This document shows, in pieces, positions 1-7,700 of a stretch of 8,788 nt of DNA; within the stretch, counting starts at the first letter, position 1, and each line of letters starts with the position of its first letter. The notes beneath the pieces were generated by a model. That model saw only the letters and a program-made list of their open reading frames with translations, had not been told where the DNA came from and ran no database searches. Origin of the DNA: Euryarchaeota archaeon UBA596 (GTDB lineage Archaea > Thermoplasmatota > Poseidoniia > Poseidoniales > Poseidoniaceae); assembly GCA_002498205.1 (NCBI GenBank), contig DAGQ01000017.1:1-8788 (forward strand), written 5' to 3'. A program made the position numbers and the translations under genes.

Positions 1-294
1 ATTCCTGTCAAATGGGGACAAATATCTGGTGCAAGAACAATCATTGAATGTGAATTAGCAGACATTAGTGTAGATCCTAGTCAAGGAACTCATTTTTTCC
101 AAAACATTGTATCATTCAATGTTGGTTACCTTACAATTAGAAATTCGGAGCCGAGTGCGATTGATTGGGATTGGTTAAATGAACAAAAATGTATTTTTGA
201 AGATGGACCTATTAAACATGTAAGAATAAAGAAGAATTTGAAAATATTACTTGATGGTAGAAATGGCCGTGCCGCTATATTAAAGCCAAAATAA
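1..294 (+). CDS. PEP/pyruvate-binding domain protein (PEP synthase/PPDK-like), C-terminal fragment
   Basis: Frame 1 is open from the first base to a TAA at 292-294, giving 97 residues; the start lies upstream of the window. The fragment contains PVKWGQISGA, then DPSQGTHFFQNI and SFNVGYLTI, and ends in ILLDGRNGRAAILKPK. From memory this resembles the C-terminal end of large proteins annotated as 'PEP/pyruvate-binding domain-containing' (PEP synthase/pyruvate phosphate dikinase-like), in which a WSQISGA...DPSQGTHFFQN...GVGYLT block closes the protein. Those proteins carry an ATP-grasp-type PEP/pyruvate-binding domain further upstream, which is not visible here, so enzymatic activity cannot be judged from this piece. 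The following rli1 gene starts 38 bases downstream on the same strand. Family assignment is from motif memory; coding status is certain from the long open frame and its protein-like composition. Confidence 0.72.
   Translation: MPVKWGQISGARTIIECELADISVDPSQGTHFFQNIVSFNVGYLTIRNSEPSAIDWDWLNEQKCIFEDGPIKHVRIKKNLKILLDGRNGRAAILKPK
276..284 (+). promoter_or_regulatory. weak TATA-like box candidate upstream of rli1
   Basis: TATATTAAA lies inside the last codons of the upstream gene, about 50 bases before the rli1 start. An archaeal TATA box here would place the transcript start near 305-310, leaving a leader of about 25 bases that includes the Shine-Dalgarno site. In an AT-rich genome such a string easily occurs by chance, there is no clear purine-rich BRE before it, and rli1 could instead be read through from the upstream gene. 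Confidence 0.2.
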
Positions 295-321
295 ACATAG
301 GATTGAAAACTAATACGCTTT

Positions 322-327
322 GAGGTG
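322..327 (+). promoter_or_regulatory. Shine-Dalgarno site of rli1
   Basis: GAGGTG matches the complement of the archaeal 16S rRNA 3' end (CACCTCC) and lies 5 bases before the ATG at 333. It is the clearest ribosome binding site in the window and fixes the rli1 start. The same 38-base gap (295-332) shows no other obvious element. Confidence 0.7.
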
Positions 328-332
328 TCTAA

Positions 333-2099
333 ATGAAGATAGCAGTACTTATCGAAGAAAGGTGCAAACCTAAAAGTGAAGCATTTGCATATCTTTCTAG
401 ATATGCAGGCACTTGCGGTTCGGAATGTATTCAAGTTCATGAAGATAAATGTAAAATTCTAGAAACTGCTTGCCCACCTTGTTTAATTCGTGCTAAACTT
501 TGTCCAGGAGATGCTGTAAAAATAATTAATCTTCCAGAAGAACTTGGAACTGATATGATTCATCGTTATTCATTAAATGGTTTTAGATTATTCAGACTAC
601 CTACGCCTTCAAAGGATTCTGTAGTTGGTATTCTGGGTCCTAATGGAATGGGTAAATCGACAGCAATAAATATTCTTTCAGGGACAATAATTCCGAATCT
701 TGGTGACTGGGAAGCTGAAGAATGTATGTGGGAGGATGTAATCAAAACACTTCCAAGAGGTGAATTAAGAGATTTCCTAACTCTTATTTCAGATGAAGGT
801 GTTGAAATTTCAGTAAAACCTCAATATATTGATAAATTACCAAAAGTTATCCAAGGAGAGGTTGGAGAATTATTGAAAGGCGTGGATGAAAGAAATTTAT
901 TAGAAGAAATGTGTGAAAGATTAGAAATAACTCATCTTCTGAAAAGAAATCTTCCTCAACTTTCAGGCGGAGAATTACAAAGAGTTGCAATATGTGCTAC
1001 AGTTCTAAAAGAGGCTGATGTCTATTTATTTGATGAACCATCATCATATCTAGATATTCATGAAAGAATGAGGATTGTAAAATTAATTCAAGAATTATCT
1101 GAAACAAAAAGAGTTCTAGTAATCGAGCATGATCTAGCAATCTTAGATGTTCTATGTGATTTAGTACATATTGTCTATGGAGATAAGGGTGCTTTTGGAA
1201 TTTTTACACCTCCGCGAACGACAAGAACTGCAATAAATGCATATTTAGATGGATATTTACCAGAACAAAATGTAAGAATTAGAGATAAACCAATTAAGTT
1301 TCAAACACATACTGAAAGAAATACTGAAAGAGGAATACCGTATTTAGAGTGGGGAAACTTAGAGAAAAAGCTTGGTAATTTTTCATTAAAGACTGGAGAA
1401 GGGAAAATACATCGTTCTGAAGTTGTTGGTGTTGTTGGTGCTAATGGAATTGGAAAATCAACATTAGTTAAAATTCTTGCTGGTGAACATGAAGCTGATA
1501 ATGGATGGATTACGGAAGAAGCAAAAATTTCGTATAAAAAACAACATGTTGAAGCTGATTATGAAGGTACGGTTAGAGAATGGTTGGATATCGAATTAGG
1601 TGCAAGATGGCGACAAGGAGACTTTAACGTTAATGTAGTCAAAGCATTAGGTGTTGATAAACTACTTGAACAAGTCACAACAACACTCTCGGGAGGAGAA
1701 TTACAAGCTGTTTCAATTGTAATTTGTTTAGGCAGAGATGCAGATCTATACCTATTAGATGAGCCAAGTGCGCATCTTGATGCAAATGCAAGAATGGAGG
1801 CTGCAAAAGCAATTAGAAGAACCATTCAATCAAATGAAAAATCTGCTTTTATCATAGACCATGACGTTTATTTTATAGATATTGTTTCAGATTCATTACT
1901 GGTTTTTGAAGGGAAAGGAGGAGTTGAAGGTTTGGCAAAGGGACCATACAACCTTAGAAAGGGTATGAATAAATTTCTTGCAACTGTTGATATTACATTT
2001 AGAAGAGATCATGATACAAAAAGACCAAGAATTAACAAATTAGGAAGTCGGAAAGATAGAGAACAAAGAGCCAAAGGGGAATATTTCTATACTGAGTGA
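333..2099 (+). CDS. rli1: RLI/ABCE1 ribosome-recycling ATPase with divergent Fe-S domain
   Basis: 588 residues, the usual ABCE1 length. In this family two ABC ATPase domains and an N-terminal 2x[4Fe-4S] domain split ribosomes after termination, together with aRF1/Pelota. Seen here: an N-terminal Cys-rich domain (1-70); a Y-loop region HRYSLNGF (77-84); Walker A GPNGMGKST (102-110); the ABCE1-specific helix-loop-helix insertion (about 130-170); signature LSGGE (210-214); Walker B with D234/E235; and H-loop H266. Hinge 1 is YLDGYLPEQNVR. The second domain has Walker A GANGIGKST (369-377), LSGGE (452-456), D476/E477 and H510. Hinge 2 near the C-terminus reads GMNKFLATVDITFRRD, then RPRINK and DREQ. 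All ATPase residues look intact. The oddity is the Fe-S domain: C11, C47, C50 and C57 fit canonical positions, four other ligands are replaced, and C28, C32 and C40 are new. The start is supported by GAGGTG 5 bases upstream. The stop overlaps the GTG start of the next gene. Confidence 0.97.
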   Translation: MKIAVLIEERCKPKSEAFAYLSRYAGTCGSECIQVHEDKCKILETACPPCLIRAKLCPGDAVKIINLPEELGTDMIHRYSLNGFRLFRLPTPSKDSVVGILGPNGMGKSTAINILSGTIIPNLGDWEAEECMWEDVIKTLPRGELRDFLTLISDEGVEISVKPQYIDKLPKVIQGEVGELLKGVDERNLLEEMCERLEITHLLKRNLPQLSGGELQRVAICATVLKEADVYLFDEPSSYLDIHERMRIVKLIQELSETKRVLVIEHDLAILDVLCDLVHIVYGDKGAFGIFTPPRTTRTAINAYLDGYLPEQNVRIRDKPIKFQTHTERNTERGIPYLEWGNLEKKLGNFSLKTGEGKIHRSEVVGVVGANGIGKSTLVKILAGEHEADNGWITEEAKISYKKQHVEADYEGTVREWLDIELGARWRQGDFNVNVVKALGVDKLLEQVTTTLSGGELQAVSIVICLGRDADLYLLDEPSAHLDANARMEAAKAIRRTIQSNEKSAFIIDHDVYFIDIVSDSLLVFEGKGGVEGLAKGPYNLRKGMNKFLATVDITFRRDHDTKRPRINKLGSRKDREQRAKGEYFYTE

Positions 2100-2107
2100 A
2101 GAATATG
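2096..2107 (+). promoter_or_regulatory. GTGA stop/start overlap, alternative starts of the nuclease gene
   Basis: The rli1 stop TGA (2097-2099) overlaps an in-frame GTG (2096-2098) as GTGA, a classic translational-coupling arrangement. Three codons later is an ATG at 2105. If the ATG is used, the same GTGA lies 5 bases before it and can act as a partial Shine-Dalgarno match (the end of GGAGGTGA). Either start keeps translation coupled to rli1, and the protein differs by only three residues. Confidence 0.5.
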
Positions 2108-3928
2108 CCATACGTTAAACCACCACTTGGAGGACCTGTTGGAAGAAGTAGAATGAGACTTTCAGCAAGTTCTTTGGTATCATGGGAAAGAGGTAAAAGA
2201 GATTGGTTTTTAAAATATAAAATTGCACTAAAAACTCCAAAAAATCCTGAAATGATTCTCGGGATTTTAGTTGAGGAAGCATTAATCGGATTAATGATGG
2301 AATCTCCATCATCAGAACATATACCAGAAAAATCAATTTGGGCAAATTGGATGAAAAAAGAAGAATACACACCCACAAGTGAATCTCCAGAAATAAATTC
2401 AATTCTAGACCTTAAGAATTGGATAAATAAAAAAGTTTCAGATGCAGCTGGAATTGTTTGGGATGAGGGAAAGCGAAAATGGGAAGAATCTGTTTACAAA
2501 AAAGAAGATAGAGAGTGGGAAGACATCAGTATTGAATTAATTGAAAATATGTTATTTGGAGGAATAGATTTATTTTTGGAAGAAGTTGAAAAATGTTTCA
2601 ACAAAAATGGTGGTCCTCACTTAGAAAAATGGCGGGAAAATGGAGATCCATTTCCAATTCCTGCTCCGTGTTGGCATCAAAAACCAAAACACCCAATTCC
2701 TGGAAAAATTCCAAAACATTTAGATTCAATTTTTTTTGACCAAAAATATTTCAAAAGTCCTTTTAAAATTGAAGATGAAGTAACTCTAAAAGAAATTTGG
2801 GAAATTACAAGGCCATGGGCAAAGGATCCTAGAATATGGCAACCTCAAAGATTGTATCACCAAGAAGGTTGGGCTTCAGGAGAAATGGACCTAATGTTTA
2901 GATGGGAAAAAAATGCAAAAATTGTTGATATTAAAGCAAGTGATGGAAAAAGTAAATATTCAGCAGGTTTACCTGTTCAATTAAGATTTTATAGTTGGCT
3001 AATTCAAGAAATTAAAAAGATTTCAGGTATTAAATTCGAACTTTCTGGATTAGAAGGTTGGTACCTTAAAGTACCATTTAGGAAAATAGTTGATTTAATT
3101 AAACCTTCAGATTTAGATGAAGAAACTGAAAGACTGAAGAAAATTTGGAAAGAACAACAAAATATGGAGCGATTATTTTCAAAATGTCCGATAGAAGGTG
3201 AATTTAATCTAATGTCTGTAAATTTAGAATCCATAACTCCAAAAAGATGGCAGGGTGAAACTCTTGAAAATATTTGTAATAAATTAAAACCGGAATATCC
3301 ATTTTCAAAAATACTAGCAATACCAGATAGATTGAATGTTAAAGGCCATATCTCCGGAAAATGGGGGCCATTAAACAATCATTTTGGCGAATTGGTACAC
3401 GGTGCGCTTCTCTCCAATACAAAAGGAGGTACTGTGAATTTAAGTTTAGAAGAAAGTCAGCCAAATTCACACTTAAACTTGAGTCAAATTAAGGATGGAG
3501 AATATATTATTCTTAATGCAATGCCAGGTGTTTGGAGAGACATGGTAAGATTATATGTTGATGAAAAAAGTAAAATCATTCCAATTAATGAATATAAAAA
3601 TATGAATGAAAGTGAAATTACTCGCTTAGGCAGAATTTCAACAAAATCAGACATTCAAGGTTTAGTTGTTTCAAGATCAAGAAATAGTGGTAATAGATTA
3701 GATGGGAGGCCGTGGACAATGGAAAGTTGTCACCTTTGGGATGGTGAAGCAATAATTGAATTAGTGGCATTTGGTTCAGCAATTGGCGGAAAATTCTCAT
3801 CCATTATATGTGGAGATTTAGTTAAAGTCAGAGGCGCAGAATTAGGCTGGAGGAATGGAATTCCCCAACTAAGATTAAATCCAAGAAAAACTAAATTTGA
3901 GATTATTGAAAAAGATTTTTCTAACTAA
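2096..3928 (+). CDS. RecB-like PD-(D/E)XK nuclease fused to two OB-fold-like segments
   Basis: 610 residues from GTG (607 from the ATG at 2105). The N-terminus has RLSASSLVSWERGKRDWFLKY (21-41), the RecB/Cas4-type opening motif, then GILVEEAL (56-63), where the family usually has G-x-x-V-H. The catalytic core follows: SGEMDLMF with D265, IVDIKAS with D278 and K280, and QLRFY (Q295, Y299). This is the D...(D/E)xK...QxxxY pattern of the RecB/Cas4/PDDEXK_1 clan of Mg-dependent DNA nucleases. Residues about 100-260 form a Trp- and Pro-rich insertion between motifs. The C-terminal part looks like two OB folds: about 409-498 (VKGHISGKWG to RLYVDEKS) and about 510-606 (IQGLVVS, CHLWDGEAIIELVAFG, CGDLVKVRGAELGW), which suggests binding of single-stranded nucleic acid. 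No helicase motifs are present. The Cys of the CPRRF motif seen in Cas4/AddB/Dna2 is absent (G33), so no Fe-S cluster is expected. It is coupled to rli1 upstream and lies 14 bases before the exonuclease gene. The nuclease call is strong, the OB calls are inferred from pattern, and the substrate is unknown. Confidence 0.85.
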   Translation: MKNMPYVKPPLGGPVGRSRMRLSASSLVSWERGKRDWFLKYKIALKTPKNPEMILGILVEEALIGLMMESPSSEHIPEKSIWANWMKKEEYTPTSESPEINSILDLKNWINKKVSDAAGIVWDEGKRKWEESVYKKEDREWEDISIELIENMLFGGIDLFLEEVEKCFNKNGGPHLEKWRENGDPFPIPAPCWHQKPKHPIPGKIPKHLDSIFFDQKYFKSPFKIEDEVTLKEIWEITRPWAKDPRIWQPQRLYHQEGWASGEMDLMFRWEKNAKIVDIKASDGKSKYSAGLPVQLRFYSWLIQEIKKISGIKFELSGLEGWYLKVPFRKIVDLIKPSDLDEETERLKKIWKEQQNMERLFSKCPIEGEFNLMSVNLESITPKRWQGETLENICNKLKPEYPFSKILAIPDRLNVKGHISGKWGPLNNHFGELVHGALLSNTKGGTVNLSLEESQPNSHLNLSQIKDGEYIILNAMPGVWRDMVRLYVDEKSKIIPINEYKNMNESEITRLGRISTKSDIQGLVVSRSRNSGNRLDGRPWTMESCHLWDGEAIIELVAFGSAIGGKFSSIICGDLVKVRGAELGWRNGIPQLRLNPRKTKFEIIEKDFSN

Positions 3929-3942
3929 TCAATTCAAGAACC

Positions 3943-4779
3943 ATGAAGTCTAGGGAACATTTGTTGAGGAGAATGACTTTAGGAAAATCGACAATAATTG
4001 CCTTTGATTTAGAAACTACTGGAACTAATACAAGTACTGATCAAATAGTACAAATAGCATATGGATTTTATGAAAATGGAGAATTAAAAAATCCTGTAAC
4101 AAAATTATTCAAACCAACAATTCCAATTAATCCTGGAGCCCAAAGAGTCCACGGAATTTCAATGGAGAAATTACAAAACGAACCTTATTTTAAATCAGAT
4201 GCTGCTGAGATAAGAGATATTTTTTCAAAAGCAGAAGGTTTAATGGGATACAATGTAGGTTTTGATATTTCATTAATACAAGCAGAATTTGAAAGATCGG
4301 GGATACCCCCATTAGATTTGAGTAATATTGCAATTTATGATGCTTATTTAATTTGGACTAAACATGAAGGTCGCTCATTAAGTCACGCAGTAGAAAGATT
4401 TCTTGGAAAGCCAATGGAAGGTGCACATGATGCTTTAGCAGATATTACTGCAACTGTAAATGTATTTGACAAAATGGTTGATGAATTTTCATTAAATGAA
4501 TATAATGGAAAAGATTTCACAGCTGTTTTTAAAGGGAACAAAATTGACTTTGGTGGGACATTTAGATGGGAAGATGGAGAAATAGTTCTCGGAATTGGTA
4601 AGCATAAAGGCACTAGGGCAGTAGACGTTGCAAGTAAAAATAATTATCTTCAATGGATTATGAAAAGTGATTTCCCTTCAGATGCAAAAGCTATTGCTAG
4701 AAAGGCAACCCTACTTTATCATGAACCTATGGCTTTCAAAGAATGGGTTTTCCACAATTATGGAAAACCTTCGAAATAA
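3943..4779 (+). CDS. DnaQ-like DEDDh 3'-5' exonuclease with ExoX-like C-terminal domain
   Basis: 278 residues. The exonuclease domain (about 16-178) shows all DEDDh residues: FDLETTG with D22 and E24, YNVGFD with D108, and GAHDALAD with H162 and D167. This is the RNase T/DnaQ fold that removes nucleotides from 3' ends by a two-metal mechanism. After a linker, residues about 207-255 hold IGKHKGTRAVDVASK and NYLQWIM followed by DFP, matching the small C-terminal domain seen after many DnaQ/ExoX-type exonucleases (ExoX-like C-terminal family). It lacks polymerase or helicase parts, so it is a stand-alone exonuclease, probably in repair or DNA-end trimming; RNA as substrate is not excluded. The start is uncertain. 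ATG 3943 has no Shine-Dalgarno. ATG 3973 (residue 11) is preceded by GAGGAG but only 1 base away, too close to be ideal; the domain begins after either. It is the last gene of the + strand cluster, facing the surface-protein gene. Confidence 0.93.
   Translation: MKSREHLLRRMTLGKSTIIAFDLETTGTNTSTDQIVQIAYGFYENGELKNPVTKLFKPTIPINPGAQRVHGISMEKLQNEPYFKSDAAEIRDIFSKAEGLMGYNVGFDISLIQAEFERSGIPPLDLSNIAIYDAYLIWTKHEGRSLSHAVERFLGKPMEGAHDALADITATVNVFDKMVDEFSLNEYNGKDFTAVFKGNKIDFGGTFRWEDGEIVLGIGKHKGTRAVDVASKNNYLQWIMKSDFPSDAKAIARKATLLYHEPMAFKEWVFHNYGKPSK
4746..4769 (+). repeat. perfect 9-bp inverted repeat at the convergent gene junction
   Basis: GGTTTTCCA (4746-4754) and TGGAAAACC (4761-4769) are exact reverse complements around the 6-base loop CAATTA; a G-T pair (4745/4770) could extend the stem. 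It lies in the last codons of the exonuclease gene and ends 8 bases before its TAA. Only 4 bases separate that stop from the stop of the opposing surface-protein gene. A hairpin can form in RNA from either strand, so it could mark or protect the 3' ends of both transcripts. No oligo-T run follows directly on either strand, so a standard terminator is not shown. Confidence 0.45.
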
Positions 4780-4783
4780 AATT

Positions 4784-7700
4784 CTACTTCATCCTATGAA
4801 ATGAGCCGTCTTCTTCTTGTTTCCATTCTTGACCATCAGCAGTTACATACCATGTTCCATCTGGTCTTGAATCCCAATTACCATTACTTGGGAGATCTTG
4901 CCATTTTGTCACATAAGTTACTGCTTGCTCGGTAGGAGGTGGAGAGACAGGACCTGAAGGCGGTGGTGGAGCGATTTTTCCAGAAGGAGATGGAACTTGT
5001 TCCATTTCATCGTATTCATCTTCATCATACCAATACTCTTCATCACCATCTCTACGTAAAATAACTACAACAATCAAAGCTACAACAATTATGAATACAA
5101 CTGCAATAATTCCAATTAACGAATCTTCACTCATTCCAAGGAAACCTGCCTCCTGAGTTTCTAATGTTTCTACCAATGGTGCCTCTACCAATTCTAGATT
5201 AATACTATCATTATTCAACATTAGATACAAACTTTGTTGTCCAGATCTTACTGCTATATATGTAAATGAGTCTAATCTCTTACTTTCTCCAGGACCAAGA
5301 ACAACACTCTTTGTCTCAACAGTTCTCCATATTCCTTCTGAATCACTTTCAACTAATGACAAATTAACAGTACCTTCTTGATTGCCTTCATTAACTAAAG
5401 TAACTGTAACTGTGATAGGGTCACCAATTTGAATCATATTATTTGCTTCTGGTAAAACTTCTATGTAACTTATTGCAGGTTCAAACTTCTTCAAAACTAA
5501 TGCAGGAGAAATTGGTACTTGCTCAATTCCTTCTCCTTGTATTGGGAATCCAGCAACATCTGTTCCTTCAACCCAAACAATCAACTGAGGATTATCAGCT
5601 AAATTAACAAAATCATCTGGATTGAAGTCGATATCTGCTTGATAGGTCCATGTAGGTCCAACAACACTAACAAGAGATAAATCCACAGTATTTTGACTAC
5701 CAGAAATATCTGCACCATTAAGTCGGTAAACCCAATTTAATGTTAATGGCTGTTGAGGCATTCCAATTTCTTCATAAACTTGAGCAGTTACAGTCAAATC
5801 ATTCATATTATCAGAATAAAGCACATTCAAAGTTTGTCCTATAAATTGAAGATTAGGTGCGGTACTATCTACAGTAACTTCTGCTCTAGAACTAGTTGCA
5901 TCTTCGGCATTACCTGGCAATCCTAATATTTCAAATTCAAGATCCATCGTAGGTTTGGAAAGTGGCCTATTTGGCAATAAGAAAGATACTTCAAATGTTC
6001 CATCTTGATTAACAGGTACCTGCTCTTGAATTAATGTAGAACCATATTGCATTCTAAATTCAATAATTAATCCATCAGGAACATTTGTCATTACAGCTCC
6101 AGAATCTGAAAAACCAATATGGCCTAAAACAAGTACTTCATCACCTTGACGTACGATTAAATTTGACTGAGATGGTTCTGAAACGGGGGGTGTTGAATCT
6201 TCTAACATATCCACAACTGCTTCAACTTCGTAATCAATTTTCCAACGTATTTGATTAACATCTCCATCAATCGTTTCAATTAATGGATTGTCTAGATCAT
6301 CATCAAAAATCAAGATTGTTGGGAATTGCCAATTATTTGCTAAAACAACAGGGAAATCCCATGATAAACTGAATGTTGTAGAGATTTTGTAAACATCATT
6401 TCCTTCGTCTTCTACTACTATGTCAATTATCTCTACAAAACTACCTTCAATTTCATTAGTTTCAGGATTATCCTCTAATGTCCACCAATCATTAGTTTTT
6501 GGAGAAAACACAATCTCACCTCGAGGTGCTTTTTGAGAACCTAGTAACTGCATTCTAATTTCATCAATTGTTTCAATACCATTACCTTCAATAATTTTCA
6601 TTTCTAATGTATGTTCTTGACCTAATAATAATCTTTCATCGAATGTATTCAAACTTAAACTTGCATAATCTAATTCAGTCATTGTATTAATTGCAGTGAC
6701 TACTGTCGCTAAATCATTATCTAATCCCGGGCTTCCACCATTAGAAAATTCTAAACCTACAAAATCAGTTCCTGTTACGTAAAGACTAACCTTTGCATTA
6801 TTCTCATTTCCATCAACATTTAATGGTGGAAGTTCAATATATTGTTCGCCAACTCTAGACTCTACTAAACCTTTAGTTTGTGAATTATACTCTTCTTCTT
6901 GCGCTTCCCCATCTCCATTCATATCATCTAAAGATTCTCTCCAATAATGAATCATTACTTCATTACCCATTCCTTCAGAATCTTCAATATCTAATTGTAA
7001 TAACAATGATTTGCTTGGATCCCATGTATATCCATCAGCATCTTTAAGTCCAAAATTAGTTCTAGCGTGTATAGCATTAACTACAGGATCTGTAGTATCA
7101 ACCCTCATACTAAACGATACTGGGTTTGTCACATCAAATGCTGTAGTAGCACCTGTCGGTCCTGCTTCTAAAATAGATGGTTCAAAATTCACTAATTCTC
7201 TAACAGTTCCATCTTCTTCATATGATGGTATTGTTAAATCTACTGACCAAATTCCTGAACTAATCGAGTTTGCAACAACTTCTAATCCACTTAAATTTAC
7301 ACTAGCTACAAAGTCTTCAGCCAAAGGCCTTGTTCCTGCTGTGTTTTGAAATCTTACTGAACCTGAAACTTCAACAACTGAATCTCCTTGTACCCAAGGA
7401 GGTATTCCTGGAGCGAATTCAATTACTCTACCTAATTGATCTGTAAACTGTACAAAATCAATTTCGAGATCATTTTCAACAGCACCTGGAGTTCCTAAAC
7501 CGCCAGATAATGAAGTTGCAGGAGCCAAACCATATCCTGTATGGTTGTAAGCTTGAGAACTCCAAAGTATCTCAAATTCATCATCCCAAGCCCAATCTGA
7601 TTGGAATACCCAATCAACCATCCAAGATTCTCCAACCAACTGAACAATTGAATTAGTAGTATCTAAAGTAACAACTTCTGAACCTGTTGTTTGGATAAAT

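Noticed and set aside
295..332. Riboswitch or small RNA between the first two genes
   Set aside because: Only 38 bases are available, mostly taken by the Shine-Dalgarno region; no paired structure is seen.
126..440. Open frame of 104 codons on the - strand
   Set aside because: It lies opposite the PEP-type fragment and the rli1 start, both with recognisable proteins, and its own product resembles no family.
1311..1332. Short direct repeat TACTGAAAGA twice in rli1
   Set aside because: It has two imperfect copies of about 12 bases encoding the TER-N-TER linker between the ATPase domains; AT/GA-rich codon bias explains it.
2032..2402. Two overlapping - strand open frames opposite the nuclease gene start
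   Set aside because: They are shadows of the coding strand, with low-complexity hydrophobic products and no start signals.
2731..2738. Run of T on the + strand as an archaeal terminator
   Set aside because: It lies in the middle of the nuclease coding frame (Phe codons) and would cut the transcript inside the gene.
4299..4309. GGGG-ATA-CCCC mini-hairpin in the exonuclease gene
   Set aside because: A 4-bp stem inside codons for G-I-P-P in a conserved domain; too short to support a function.
7011..7349. 112-codon + strand frame inside the surface-protein gene
   Set aside because: It is antisense to a continuous long coding frame with clear domain patterns, and no ribosome binding site or homology is visible.
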